DNA from: JAAYAY01 sp963674575
GTDB taxonomy: Bacteria; Planctomycetota; Planctomycetia; Pirellulales; Thermoguttaceae
Direction: 5' to 3'
NCBI GenBank assembly: GCA_963674575.2
Contig: CAXXQT010000009.1
Span: forward strand, 1,054,001-1,118,000
DNA length: 64,000 nt
In this document: piece after piece, positions 53,077 to 62,011 of the stretch
Layout: every line of letters begins with the position of its first letter
Numbering within the stretch: the stretch's first letter is position 1
The notes under the pieces: model-generated
Seen by the model: the letters and a program-made list of their open reading frames with translations, nothing else
What the model was told of the DNA's origin: nothing
The model's database searches: none
Position numbers and translations under genes: made by a program

Positions 53077-54363
53077 TCAGCGCGGTCTTGCACTCCGCTG
53101 CGGGGGATCGGTCCGTGCAGCCTCTTCGGCCGATGACTCGTTACCGTGCCTATACCGTCGAGGCAACCGCGCGCCGAGCCCGGTCAGCACCTCGTAGGGA
53201 ATCGTGTTCGCCCAGGACGCAAATTCGTCAATCGAAATGGCCTGTTTCCCCTCGCCACCGATGAGAACCGCCACGTCCCCGCTCTGTGGGGGCATCGGCA
53301 AAGCCCCCACGTCTATCATGATCATGTCCATCGTCACTCGTCCGACCACCGGGCAACGCCGGCCCTGAATCAAAACCTGCCCGTGGCCGCACAGGGCGCG
53401 AGGTACTCCGTCTGCGTATCCGATGGGCAATGTTGCAATCAACGTGTCCTTCGGCGACTTCCAGTCACCGCCATAGCTGACCGACTCTCCACCGGCAAGG
53501 CGGCGAACACTGATAATCGTGGCTTTCACCGAAACTACGGGGCGCGGTTGCGACGCCCAGCGACCAGGACGCCCGCCATACAAGAACAGGCCCGGACGAA
53601 TCAAGTCGAAATGGCGTTCCAATCCCCAGACCCCCGCACTGTTGGCCACGTGCAACAATCGTGGACGCTTCCCCATGGCCCCCAAGGCTGTCTGGAAACG
53701 CGTCCATTGTTGCGGAATTGTCTCCGGCAATTCGTCGGCCGCGAACAGATGAGTGAATGCTGCTTCCGGCTGACTCGCCCCCAATCGCGCAAGCGATTCC
53801 CCTTCGTCCCAGCGAACTCCCGTCCTCGCCATTCCCGTGTCGACCTCCACGTGGAACGGCACCCCCCAGCGCCCTCCGACGTCAGGAGTTTCGACGACGG
53901 GGCGCAAACCGTACTTCACATACGTCGTGCGCATCGACGGGCGTGGCGGCCGAAGTACAAGAATCGGCCGTTCCAGCCTTGCTTCTCGGAGCGTAATTCC
54001 CTCCTCCACGGTCGCAACCGCATAACCCCAAGGGTTGACGGACTCCAACGCTTTCGCGATGGGAACGGCCCCGAGCCCGTAGGCATTCGCCTTGACCACG
54101 GCAAGCAAACGCGCACCATTGCACGCCGCAAGGATTGCGCATGCATTGTCACACAGCATGGGCAGATCCACCTCGACCCAGGCAAGATCGTCCGTTTCAG
54201 CAGACGTCGGAGGGACGAGATCCGGGCAAGGAACTGCAAGGCTGGAACGCTTTGCCCGCGTCTGCTGCGTCGCACTGCCATCGCCGAGCACAGCCTGGCG
54301 AGTCGACATACCATCTTCCGCCGGACGGTGCCGCAACATCACTCGATGAGACGATTCATTCAT
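53077..54363 (-). CDS. alr: Alanine racemase
   Basis: A 428-residue PLP enzyme interconverting L- and D-alanine. The PLP lysine is in VVKANAYGLG (Lys91), later landmarks are VEVDTGMARTGVR, LLHVANSAGVW, LIRPGLFLYGG, the second catalytic Tyr in VSYGGDW, LPIGYADGVPRAL and GRVTMDMIMIDVG. It has an N-terminal extension of about 55 residues before the usual start of the family; GAGG seven bases before the ATG at 54363 supports that start, although ATG at residue 19 could also serve. Being inside a polysaccharide cluster instead of with cell-wall genes, it may supply D-alanine for decoration, or simply be the chromosomal copy. Confidence 0.92.
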   Translation of the reverse strand: MNESSHRVMLRHRPAEDGMSTRQAVLGDGSATQQTRAKRSSLAVPCPDLVPPTSAETDDLAWVEVDLPMLCDNACAILAACNGARLLAVVKANAYGLGAVPIAKALESVNPWGYAVATVEEGITLREARLERPILVLRPPRPSMRTTYVKYGLRPVVETPDVGGRWGVPFHVEVDTGMARTGVRWDEGESLARLGASQPEAAFTHLFAADELPETIPQQWTRFQTALGAMGKRPRLLHVANSAGVWGLERHFDLIRPGLFLYGGRPGRWASQPRPVVSVKATIISVRRLAGGESVSYGGDWKSPKDTLIATLPIGYADGVPRALCGHGQVLIQGRRCPVVGRVTMDMIMIDVGALPMPPQSGDVAVLIGGEGKQAISIDEFASWANTIPYEVLTGLGARLPRRYRHGNESSAEEAARTDPPQRSARPR

Positions 54364-54489
54364 TTGAGTGCCTCAACACGCGTTCGTATTGTGTTCGTGT
54401 GTTCTGCAAGCGAAACGCGCAGACCGACAGATTGCTCGAGGCGCCCCCACAGAGGCAGCCACGCGCCGGTCCTGTTGACCATGAAGATG

Positions 54490-56055
54490 TCACAGCGGAG
54501 CGTCTCCCATCTTGGTCCCGTTCCATGAAATCCACACGCGTCGTACGGGTTCGACGACCAACCGACGTCGTTCATCCTTGTCGAAACCGACCCAAAGCAG
54601 GACAGGAGCCGACACGGTTGCCGCAAGACAACCGCACAACACGAGCAGCGCCCAACTTCCGTGAACGGGAATCGTGTGGTGGAGGAGAAGCAGGGGCGCC
54701 GCGAGGATCGCACCGACCAGACACGGTCGTATGTACGCGGCCCGAAAGTAATTGCTCGGCTCGGTTCCAACCACGCGGCAAACGGCAATGGGAAACAGAA
54801 CGCCCCGTACCACCAACGCGGGAACCAGGGCGGCCAGGGCCACGCCGAGTAAACCCAGTGCGAGAATCAGGGGAACCATGAGCACCAGAGTCGCCAACGC
54901 ATCCGTGACCGTCAATGCGGTAAGGGCTCGCATCGCTCGGGCTCCTAAAAGAACTTGGCTGCCGATCTTCTGGCCGATTTGGATTGTGCTGGCTGCCATG
55001 AGAATCTGAAAAAGCACCACGACGGAGGTGCCTTGCCCCCCGTCAACATACTCAGGCCCCACCCATAGCCGGTAGAAGTCGGCTGCCCAGATCGAACCGA
55101 TTATCGTAATGGCAAAGGCCGTGCAGAGGAAAATCCTCGACACTTTGAAATACATCTCTTTCAACTTCTGGCGATCCCCCTGGGCGTCAAGCTGAGTCGC
55201 AACCGGGAAGAACACAATGGCCATCGGCGCGAACAGACGGTCAATCTGCAGCACGAGTCCGGCGGCCAGATTGAACGGCGCCAACGCAGCAAGCGGCATC
55301 AACAGGCCAATAATGAGACTGCTCGAGTACGTCTTCACGGTGGTAGCACCCCGGATGAGGCTGTTCGCAAAACCGTAAGAGAGAATCGGCCTGAAATCGC
55401 GCCAAGCCGCCTGACGCAAGGAGATTCGCAGCTCCGGTAAAATCCAGTGCGCAACCCGTGCACGGATCAGGCACCCCAGCCCCTCGCCGATCCCATGGAC
55501 TGCGCATAATCCCAGAAGACCGCAATCCAGCCTCAGGGCAATGTAGGTAGCGGCAGCAATTCCCAGACGCAGAGGAATCGACATGGCATTGGCAACGTCG
55601 TAACGTTGCGTCGCGGCGAAGACAGCCGAGAAAGGGGCGAAAACAAACTGGAAGGCCGAACTGATTCCGACCACCGCGATGCACCATCGCACCTCGCTAA
55701 CGGTGCCTTCCGGGATCGTGAAGATGAAGGGCGACAGCCAGCAGATCAGCACCGAGGCCACGGCGACGGTCAGGCCGCAAACACTCAACGCCGCGATTGA
55801 CGTGCTCGCCGTTCGGTTCACCGCGTCGTAGTCGCGCTGGGCCAGGTGGCGCGTCAGGTACTGCGTCGTTCCCGCCCGAAAGCCCAAATCAAGCAATCCG
55901 AAATAGCCCGTCAAGCCCGTCGCCAGAACCCACACGCCGTAACGTGTGTCGCCGAGGCTATGGAGAACGAAGGGCGTCAGGAAGAAGATGACCACGGCGT
56001 TCACAACGTAGCCCATCCAGTTGCTGACGATGTTTCGAATCAGGGTGCGGAGCAT
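54490..56055 (-). CDS. Polysaccharide flippase, MOP superfamily (Wzx-like)
   Basis: A 521-residue membrane protein with about 12-14 helices. The start MLRTLIRNIVSNWMGYVVNA is typical of Wzx-type flippases: a short amphipathic stretch, then helix 1. Further landmarks are FLTPFVLHSLGDTRYGVW and LGLLDLGFRAGTTQYL, the conserved start of the MATE/MOP fold. It would flip undecaprenyl-linked repeat units across the inner membrane for periplasmic polymerisation. It is 49 bases from the upstream GNAT gene, consistent with one transcript. Confidence 0.9.
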   Translation of the reverse strand: MLRTLIRNIVSNWMGYVVNAVVIFFLTPFVLHSLGDTRYGVWVLATGLTGYFGLLDLGFRAGTTQYLTRHLAQRDYDAVNRTASTSIAALSVCGLTVAVASVLICWLSPFIFTIPEGTVSEVRWCIAVVGISSAFQFVFAPFSAVFAATQRYDVANAMSIPLRLGIAAATYIALRLDCGLLGLCAVHGIGEGLGCLIRARVAHWILPELRISLRQAAWRDFRPILSYGFANSLIRGATTVKTYSSSLIIGLLMPLAALAPFNLAAGLVLQIDRLFAPMAIVFFPVATQLDAQGDRQKLKEMYFKVSRIFLCTAFAITIIGSIWAADFYRLWVGPEYVDGGQGTSVVVLFQILMAASTIQIGQKIGSQVLLGARAMRALTALTVTDALATLVLMVPLILALGLLGVALAALVPALVVRGVLFPIAVCRVVGTEPSNYFRAAYIRPCLVGAILAAPLLLLHHTIPVHGSWALLVLCGCLAATVSAPVLLWVGFDKDERRRLVVEPVRRVWISWNGTKMGDAPL

Positions 56056-56104
56056 GGTCTTAAGTCAGGATCCAGGGTACGGTTCTCGGTTGCTTTCGGT
56101 TCGC

Positions 56105-57241
56105 TCAGTGTCGAGGCCCGCCTTGGGGCACGGGGGCGGCATCCTGCCCATTGCGCGACATCTTGCGCCGCCGCAACTGCCCGTAGGTCCACAACGCAAG
56201 ACGTCCGAGAGTTCGCCGGGGAGCAACAATGACTCGCCCAACCGGATAGGGATCGGGTTTCCAGTTGCCGGTCGCGCTGGTCAGGGGGCCGAAAAAGTCC
56301 AGGGCGCGGCATTCCTGGTCGCCGTGAAGCCGCTCAAGCAAATCGTGAAAAAGGAGCTTGCTCGGACCCAGGCGTGCCTGCGGCGAGTCCGGATCAAAGC
56401 CGATCTTGCAGGTGTGGCAGACTCCCTTCGCACGGAAACCGTAACAGAAGGCAACCGGGCCATCCTCCGTGTGGAGGAACGACAACTCGAGCTGTCCCCA
56501 TTCTGCCAACTGCCTTGCCTGCCGAAGCACGAAGGGAAACTGGCCCCGCCCAAACACCGAACTGCCGGCGTCCCCCTTCCAACTGAGGTTCTCGATCTCA
56601 AAGGCGCGACGCATCTGCTCTTCAATCTGATCGGGCGCCAACTGAGCGTGCAAATCGAACCGACCGCCGATGCCGCTGAGCTCCCGTCCGTAGCGCGTCA
56701 TATTCCTGCGGTGGTTCCGTGACCAGCGAGATCGATAGGCCTGCCAATCATGGCTAATGTCAACCAGTCCGATTTCATACTCTTTCTGGACGTCGCAGTT
56801 CACGCCTGCACGAACAACGGCATCTCGGAAGATCTTCCATCGTGCGCTGCTGATGGCGGCGTGATCCAGCCACAAGAGCTGCCACGGGAGTTCCCGGATG
56901 CCTTGCACCAGCAGATCCAGAACATCCTCAGCGGCCGCGGCCTCATCGAGGAGGAAAGATCCCCCCGGAACCCAGGAGCCCCCGCACAGAGTCCCTGCGG
57001 TCAGGAAACGCTTCACGCGAGTCCCAACCAGGGGCAGCAGAGCAAGCCACTGCCGGTCGTCTTCCACCGCGATTGCATGAAACTCCTTGTCCCGCGCAAA
57101 CTGCTCGATCCACTGGGCCACCAACTCCGCGCGGGCCGTGGGGGTGGTCACGCTGCTGCGTCGCCACAGGTCGTCCCATTGGGACGCTGCCTCGCGCAGA
57201 TCGGTTGTCGACTTCAAGTGAACGAGCCTGAATCTCTTCAT
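56105..57241 (-). CDS. FemAB/CelD-like (BioF2-type GNAT) acyltransferase
   Basis: A 378-residue cytoplasmic protein with a GNAT-type fold of the CelD/BioF2 group. AGGTG lies seven bases before the ATG at 57241. The central part (YRSRWSRNHRRNMTRYGREL) and the C-terminal part (GPVAFCYGFRAKGVCHTCKI, RLGPSKLLFHDLLERLHGD, LDFFGPLTSATGNWKPDPY) match family motifs. Such proteins are regular members of exopolysaccharide clusters, including exosortase-linked ones where FemAB-like proteins occur. They are thought to add acyl or aminoacyl groups to sugars. With alanine racemase nearby, alanylation is a reasonable guess. Confidence 0.8.
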   Translation of the reverse strand: MKRFRLVHLKSTTDLREAASQWDDLWRRSSVTTPTARAELVAQWIEQFARDKEFHAIAVEDDRQWLALLPLVGTRVKRFLTAGTLCGGSWVPGGSFLLDEAAAAEDVLDLLVQGIRELPWQLLWLDHAAISSARWKIFRDAVVRAGVNCDVQKEYEIGLVDISHDWQAYRSRWSRNHRRNMTRYGRELSGIGGRFDLHAQLAPDQIEEQMRRAFEIENLSWKGDAGSSVFGRGQFPFVLRQARQLAEWGQLELSFLHTEDGPVAFCYGFRAKGVCHTCKIGFDPDSPQARLGPSKLLFHDLLERLHGDQECRALDFFGPLTSATGNWKPDPYPVGRVIVAPRRTLGRLALWTYGQLRRRKMSRNGQDAAPVPQGGPRH

Positions 57242-57270
57242 TGCGACACACCTGTCTGCACACATTGGAC

Positions 57271-57936
57271 TCAAGACGAAGGGCAAGCGGCACGGGAGAA
57301 ACGCGGACGCAGCGGACCCTGCGGGACACTCATTTCGTATCCAAAGAAGTGAATCTGCTGATAGTCGGAATCACTGCGTTTCGCACCCGCCTTCGCAATT
57401 CCACGAATGGATGGGGCATTGTACGTTGCCACATCAACGTACCCGCGCCGGTAGCCTTCCGCGCCGAGCCGCCGGCAAATATCGCGAAGAGCTGCCGGGT
57501 AGATTCCACGGCCCCGATAGCCGGCTCTCGTGAAGCAAGCGACAATGTAGAATTCATCCGATTCCAGAAGGAAGGCCCCTCTCGGGAGGCTCCGGTGTTC
57601 GCACATGACTCCGCCGTAGAACACGATCTGGCCGTTATGGCGTCCCACGAACAAACGATTCTTGCCGCACAGCAGCGCCGAGTAGTAGGGCAACCATTTT
57701 TCAGAGATTCCAAGATCTTGATCCGCAAGGACCTCTTCGAGCGTTTCTCGGTCGCCGAACCCGAATTCGACGGGAACCGCGCTCTCCAAGCGTTCCAATG
57801 GCTCGTTCACGGAATCGAATATCCAGATTTCCCGCCTTTCGCGCTGAATCCTCTTCGTGATCCAACGACGCCAACCAGCCGGAATCATGTTCACCATCAA
57901 CTTCTTACAACGTTGCAGAACCTGCATTTTCTTCAT
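57271..57936 (-). CDS. GNAT-family N-acetyltransferase
   Basis: A 221-residue protein from the ATG at 57936 (a GTG just upstream is possible). The N-terminal 50 residues are basic with a potential amphipathic helix (GWRRWITKRIQRERREIW). The catalytic domain spans the rest: LFVGRHNGQIVFYGGVM, the acetyl-CoA loop RAGYRGRGIYPAALRDICR, and VDVATYNAPSIRGIAKAGAK near the end. It likely acetylates an amino sugar or similar intermediate. It lies 29 bases upstream of the CelD-like gene. Confidence 0.8.
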   Translation of the reverse strand: MKKMQVLQRCKKLMVNMIPAGWRRWITKRIQRERREIWIFDSVNEPLERLESAVPVEFGFGDRETLEEVLADQDLGISEKWLPYYSALLCGKNRLFVGRHNGQIVFYGGVMCEHRSLPRGAFLLESDEFYIVACFTRAGYRGRGIYPAALRDICRRLGAEGYRRGYVDVATYNAPSIRGIAKAGAKRSDSDYQQIHFFGYEMSVPQGPLRPRFSRAACPSS

Positions 57937-57984
57937 CACGGAGTGCGCTTCGATGCCCCAAACGTCTTTCGAACCAATGGAATA

Positions 57985-59361
57985 TCAGACAAACGACTTT
58001 TTGACCTTCGAAATACAGAACCGATACTTTCCCGATGGCTCCGGGAGAATTCGATCGACATAATCACAAGCATACGCGACGTCCGGGCCGAACCGTTCAC
58101 GAACCAACTCGGCGAGGCATCGCTCGCTTTCTTCGTCGTAATCGGAGCCGCGCACGATGCGGAAGGTGAATCGGGCGATCTCTTCCTGGACGATCTGCAA
58201 CTGGGCGACGCCAGGCACCATTACGGCGAAGTTCTCGGTGAGCGAGATGCCGGAGATCAACTCGCCGTTCGGGGTGACGACATAGTCGGCCACGCGTCCT
58301 TCGATGCCAGCGAGCAGGGGAAGCGTCCGGCCGCACGAACAAGGGCTCTCGGCCCACCTCGCCATGTCGCCGACCTCGTACCGAATCATGGGCATGGCGC
58401 GGTTCGCCAGATCGGTGACAACCACCCGGCCCGGGACGCCGGGCTCGCAGGGAACGCCGCGCTCATCAAGAATCTCCACATAGACACAGTCCGAATTGAC
58501 GTGGAGCCCTTCGTGCCGCTCGCACTCGCATGCGATCAGGCTCACCTCCTCGCAGCCGTAGCGATTGGTCACCTTGCAGTTGAAAACTTCCTCGACCTTC
58601 GCCCGTTCGAAATCGTGGAGCACCATGCAGGTCGAGAGAATCGCCTTGGGACGAATTTTCGCCTCCGGACGCTGCGACTCGATGAAGAGCGCCACAAGGT
58701 ACAGCGAATGGGCGTGTCCGAAAATCATCGAGGGCGGTTTGCGCAACACGCCGTCCACGAACGCGCCGATCGCGGCTTGGTCCATCTTGAGCGTGTCGAG
58801 GTACAGATAGTGGCGTTCGAGAAGAGCCCGCCGCAGTCGTCCCTTCCAGCCTGTCCGAATCTGCGGATTGCCCCACACGGCGGCGATCCGTTCGCCCAGT
58901 CGCCATCCGGACCATTCGTCGGCTCGGAGCGTCGCGCCTCGCTTGAACTGCTGGCAGGCCTCGTCGCGATACGTCACCACGGAGACTCCAGTCGAGCCGG
59001 AGGTCTTGTGCTCGCACAGTTCTTCCCTGCAATAGTTGCGAGAGAGCATCTCCCCACCTTGTTCTCGCAGGTCGCCTTTCGTAAGCAGGGGAAGCCGGGC
59101 CAGGTCCGCGCAGCCGGCAATGTCCTTCGGCGCGAGTCGTGCCGCATCAAGACGCCCTTTCCAGAACGGCGCCGTCTCGTAGGCGTGCGCCACGATCGAA
59201 CGGACGGCCTCGTCCTGACGCTCACGAATCCGCTCGGGCGAATCGAACTGAGTCCGCAGCATGCCACGGTAGTGGCGCAGATAGGGGCTGCGTTCTCGCG
59301 CCGCCCAAAGGGGGGCGATCAGATTGCGACTAATCGGGGCGAGCAGGTCCGTGGAAGGCAT
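57985..59361 (-). CDS. PaaK/CapK-like adenylate-forming enzyme
   Basis: A 458-residue enzyme related to phenylacetate-CoA ligase. It has the phosphate-binding loop HKTSGSTGVSVVTYRD, the later NRYGCEEVSLIACECE, and PMIRYEVGDMARW with the adenylate-binding Tyr-x-x-Gly-Asp motif, then a Cys-rich SPCSCGRTLPLL. CapK-like members occur in many capsule clusters and are thought to activate a carboxylic acid as the acyl-adenylate for attachment to sugars. Together with the acyltransferases at 56105 and 57271 it could supply the acyl group of a decorated sugar. Normal length. Confidence 0.85.
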   Translation of the reverse strand: MPSTDLLAPISRNLIAPLWAARERSPYLRHYRGMLRTQFDSPERIRERQDEAVRSIVAHAYETAPFWKGRLDAARLAPKDIAGCADLARLPLLTKGDLREQGGEMLSRNYCREELCEHKTSGSTGVSVVTYRDEACQQFKRGATLRADEWSGWRLGERIAAVWGNPQIRTGWKGRLRRALLERHYLYLDTLKMDQAAIGAFVDGVLRKPPSMIFGHAHSLYLVALFIESQRPEAKIRPKAILSTCMVLHDFERAKVEEVFNCKVTNRYGCEEVSLIACECERHEGLHVNSDCVYVEILDERGVPCEPGVPGRVVVTDLANRAMPMIRYEVGDMARWAESPCSCGRTLPLLAGIEGRVADYVVTPNGELISGISLTENFAVMVPGVAQLQIVQEEIARFTFRIVRGSDYDEESERCLAELVRERFGPDVAYACDYVDRILPEPSGKYRFCISKVKKSFV

Positions 59362-59400
59362 CTTCTGGAAGCGACTCTCGAGTGGGCCCGGAGCGGGCGT

Positions 59401-60657
59401 TCAGGAAAAACCGGGGGACGCAAGTCGCGCCGGCGCAGACGATTCGGATGCATTCAGTTCCAACTCGTCGTTCAACGCGTCGGCGCGCTGCTGCAGGCAG
59501 TAGATCGCAATGGACTGAAACGCGCCGTACCAGAGCCAGGTGTAGCGGTAGAGATTGTGCCCGCCCAGGCCCATAACGAGCAGCAACAGCACCGTCACCG
59601 AGACGGCCCTCGCCAGCCGTGTGGGAAACGTCCTTTGAAGTTCGGGCGTTTCACGGACCGTCCGGCGGGTCGCCAAGGCATTGGCGAGAAACGCCAGCAA
59701 GACGCAGGCAAATGCCATGGCGCCCAGGGTTCCCATCTCGCCCAGGAGCTGGCCGTAGAGTACGTGCGCCTGTTCCCCGGTAGTAGATTCGTGAAGGAAC
59801 TCGCCCGGCCCGATCCCGGTGAGCGGATAATTCCGCCACATCTGGACGCCGCTGTACCAACCCCGCAGTCGCCCTTCCGCCGACGCCTGCGCGTTGGCCG
59901 GCCCGTAGGACGAATCGACGAGCGTCAGATAGCGGTTCTGCCGGTCTTCGGGTAGGATGCCCCATACGATCGGGGCGGCCAGAGCAAGGACCAGAGCGAT
60001 CTTCAGCCGATGCCGGGACGCAAGCACGGCGATGCCGACAAGGAACACCAGCCCTGTAAAACCGGTGCGCGACCCCGTCAGTAAAATGCACGCGACGGCC
60101 AGAACCACATAACCGATCAGGGCGCAGCGCTGCCACCTGGCTCGGCACTCGCACCAGAGCGGGTATACCATGGGCAGCGAGTAGAGAACCGTGGCCGCAA
60201 AGGCGTTCGGGTGGCTATTCGAAGTATTGATGCCCGCCATCCGCCAGGTTCCCATCATGTACTCGCCGCGTCCACAGACGTATTCCCGGCAGCAATGGAG
60301 GACGTACAACCCCATGGCGCCGAGAAATCCGGCCACCAGGAGCCTGAGATCCCGTTCGTCGCGCACCGAGGTGATGACCAGCACGAAGAAGACCGCCACC
60401 TTGAGCCAGTCTTCGACGAGTCCGTTGAGGAACCCCCCGTAGGGCCCCAGCGCGCTCGACAGCAGCATCACGCCGCCAAAGGCGAGAAACGCCGCATTGA
60501 GCCGGTTGGGCACAAGCGCCTTCCGCACCGCGACGAGCCAGTACGCGATCGTCATGATCATGAACACCCGCTCGATCCGCATCGCCCCCAGCCACGGCCA
60601 GACCTCGAAAGGCCGGTGGATGTAGAGCCACATGTAACCGATGAGAAGGTAAATCAT
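59401..60657 (-). CDS. O-antigen ligase/polymerase-like membrane protein
   Basis: A 418-residue membrane protein with 10-12 helices. The ATG at 60657 starts MIYLLIGYMWLYIHRPFEVW; a frame extending to 60891 is not protein-like. Wzy/WaaL signatures are visible: TSNSHPNAFAATVLYSLPMV, LLTGSRTGFTGLVFLVGIAV (the central motif), then a long periplasmic loop with NYPLTGIGPGEFLHESTTGE. It would polymerise or transfer lipid-linked glycan in the periplasm. The overall look is near that of exosortase-associated O-glycosylation ligases, but that assignment is uncertain. Confidence 0.88.
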   Translation of the reverse strand: MIYLLIGYMWLYIHRPFEVWPWLGAMRIERVFMIMTIAYWLVAVRKALVPNRLNAAFLAFGGVMLLSSALGPYGGFLNGLVEDWLKVAVFFVLVITSVRDERDLRLLVAGFLGAMGLYVLHCCREYVCGRGEYMMGTWRMAGINTSNSHPNAFAATVLYSLPMVYPLWCECRARWQRCALIGYVVLAVACILLTGSRTGFTGLVFLVGIAVLASRHRLKIALVLALAAPIVWGILPEDRQNRYLTLVDSSYGPANAQASAEGRLRGWYSGVQMWRNYPLTGIGPGEFLHESTTGEQAHVLYGQLLGEMGTLGAMAFACVLLAFLANALATRRTVRETPELQRTFPTRLARAVSVTVLLLLVMGLGGHNLYRYTWLWYGAFQSIAIYCLQQRADALNDELELNASESSAPARLASPGFS

Positions 60658-60808
60658 GCCGTCGCACTCTTCATCGCATTGCCCCGAGAGAGGCATATCC
60701 CCACACACCATCTGGAGAGACGGGAAAACGGAATCGCCAGGATACAGGAAAAGGCCATGACAAAAGTGAACTTGGCGACTGCGTAGACCACGAGATTCCC
60801 TTGAGCGT
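60658..60808. other. Spacer with out-of-frame continuation of the acyltransferase
   Basis: On the minus strand one frame encodes LVVYAVAKFTFVMAFSCILA followed by FSRLSRWCVG, resembling the final membrane helix of acyltransferase-3 proteins; see the next entry. Confidence 0.45.
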
Positions 60809-61399
60809 TCACAAGGCCCAGGTGAAGAAACTGTGAATTGCTGGTTTGTAGAGACTGTGGCCGCCAAGAACCAGGACGCCGCGAATATCATAGACGAGTT
60901 CGACTGCCGACACGATCAGTGGAACAGCGAGAAGGAGGAACAAGCCTGCCTGGTTTCTGTGGGCAATGACTGTGAAATACAACGGAGAGGCGACGATAAT
61001 CACCGCCAACGTGTGAAGGAACCACGTCTGGCCAAAGGGAAAGCCCTGCAAATCCACGGGAGGGCGAATGGTGAGCCAGGCGAGGACTTCGTTCGCAGAC
61101 ATGGCAGGGAATGCCTGCTGCCTGAAGGCGAGGACGAGGATGCAGAGTATCGACGCAAGGTAGTAGGGCACAAGGAGCGATGTAATTCTCTTGAACAGGT
61201 ACTGGCGGATCGTTGCAGATCGATAATAACTGGGATACGAAACGGCTCCCGACACGAAAAAGAAGAGAGGCACCACAACGACGAGAAAGCTGCTGTAGGG
61301 CGGCCAGATCCAGCCTCCAAGATGCACGAGGACGACCCCAATGATCGCAAGGCCTCGCAGATAGCGCAAGTACCGACTGTCTTCTTCCGATAGGTGCAT
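60809..61399 (-). pseudogene. Truncated acyltransferase-3 family protein
   Basis: A 196-residue membrane protein that covers only the first part of the family. It begins MHLSEEDSRYLRYLRGLAII, the catalytic His of the family near VHLGGW, followed by FFFVSGAVSYPSYYRS, LVPYYLASILCILVLAF and WFLHTLAVIIVASPLYF. Complete members have about 340-380 residues and 10 helices. Here the frame stops after IHSFFTWAL. One frame over, coding-like sequence continues for about 55 residues to a plausible last helix. Frameshift plus internal loss is the best reading. It would have acetylated or otherwise acylated a glycan. Confidence 0.65.
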
Positions 61400-61414
61400 T
61401 GTTTTCAGCGAGAG

Positions 61415-62011
61415 TCAGTTCTCCGAAGAGCAGTGGACACGCTTCACTTGGGCCGGATTTCCGGCGACGAGAACGTCTGCCGGAGCCGGATGAACGAGTA
61501 CACTTCCCGCGCCCACGATGGTATTGTCGCCAATATCCGCCAAAATCGTGCTGCTGTTGCCCAGCCACGTGTTTCGTCCGATGGCCACGGGGACGAAGGA
61601 TTGCGGCTGCTCACAGTAGTCTGTGGGTCCCATGGCCATGCCGTGCTGCCTCCGGCCGCTCAGGATGTCAACATTGCTGCCAATCAGGGTGGAGTCGCCA
61701 ATCGTACACATGCCGATCGTGCAGCGAGCCCCTATGTAGACGCGATTCCCGATCGAAGCAGAACGGTGCGACAAGTACGTGCCGAATTCGATGAACACAT
61801 CCGGACCGCAATTCTTCAAGGTCATCAGATAGAAGGCTCGCCGCAAAAACACGCCAACCAGCCCCGGAACCAAGGAAAGCACTTGGGCGCACGTGACGAA
61901 GAACCGTTCGGATCGAGTCAGTCGATTCAAAACTCTTTCTGGCAGCCAACACGGGGCAGTTAGAAAAATCGCAACACCGAGACAAGCCCTCTTGAACCAT
62001 CGGCGAATCAT
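61415..62011 (-). CDS. Hexapeptide-repeat (WcaF-like) acyltransferase
   Basis: A 198-residue left-handed beta-helix acetyltransferase. An N-terminal hydrophobic or amphipathic segment (LGVAIFLTAPCW) precedes the repeats IEFGTYLSHRSASIGNRVYI, IGMCTIGDSTLIGSNVDILS and IGRNTWLGNSSTILADIGDN, ending VGAGSVLVHPAPADVLVAGN. This is the pattern of sugar O-acetyltransferases in polysaccharide clusters. Its start codon overlaps the upstream GT4 stop as ATGA (62011/62008), so the two are translated together. Confidence 0.88.
   Translation of the reverse strand: MIRRWFKRACLGVAIFLTAPCWLPERVLNRLTRSERFFVTCAQVLSLVPGLVGVFLRRAFYLMTLKNCGPDVFIEFGTYLSHRSASIGNRVYIGARCTIGMCTIGDSTLIGSNVDILSGRRQHGMAMGPTDYCEQPQSFVPVAIGRNTWLGNSSTILADIGDNTIVGAGSVLVHPAPADVLVAGNPAQVKRVHCSSEN

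Noticed and set aside
57241..59955. A 904-codon plus-strand frame
   Set aside because: Antisense to the GNAT, CapK-like and O-antigen-ligase genes; its Arg/Ala/His-rich product has no recognisable motif.
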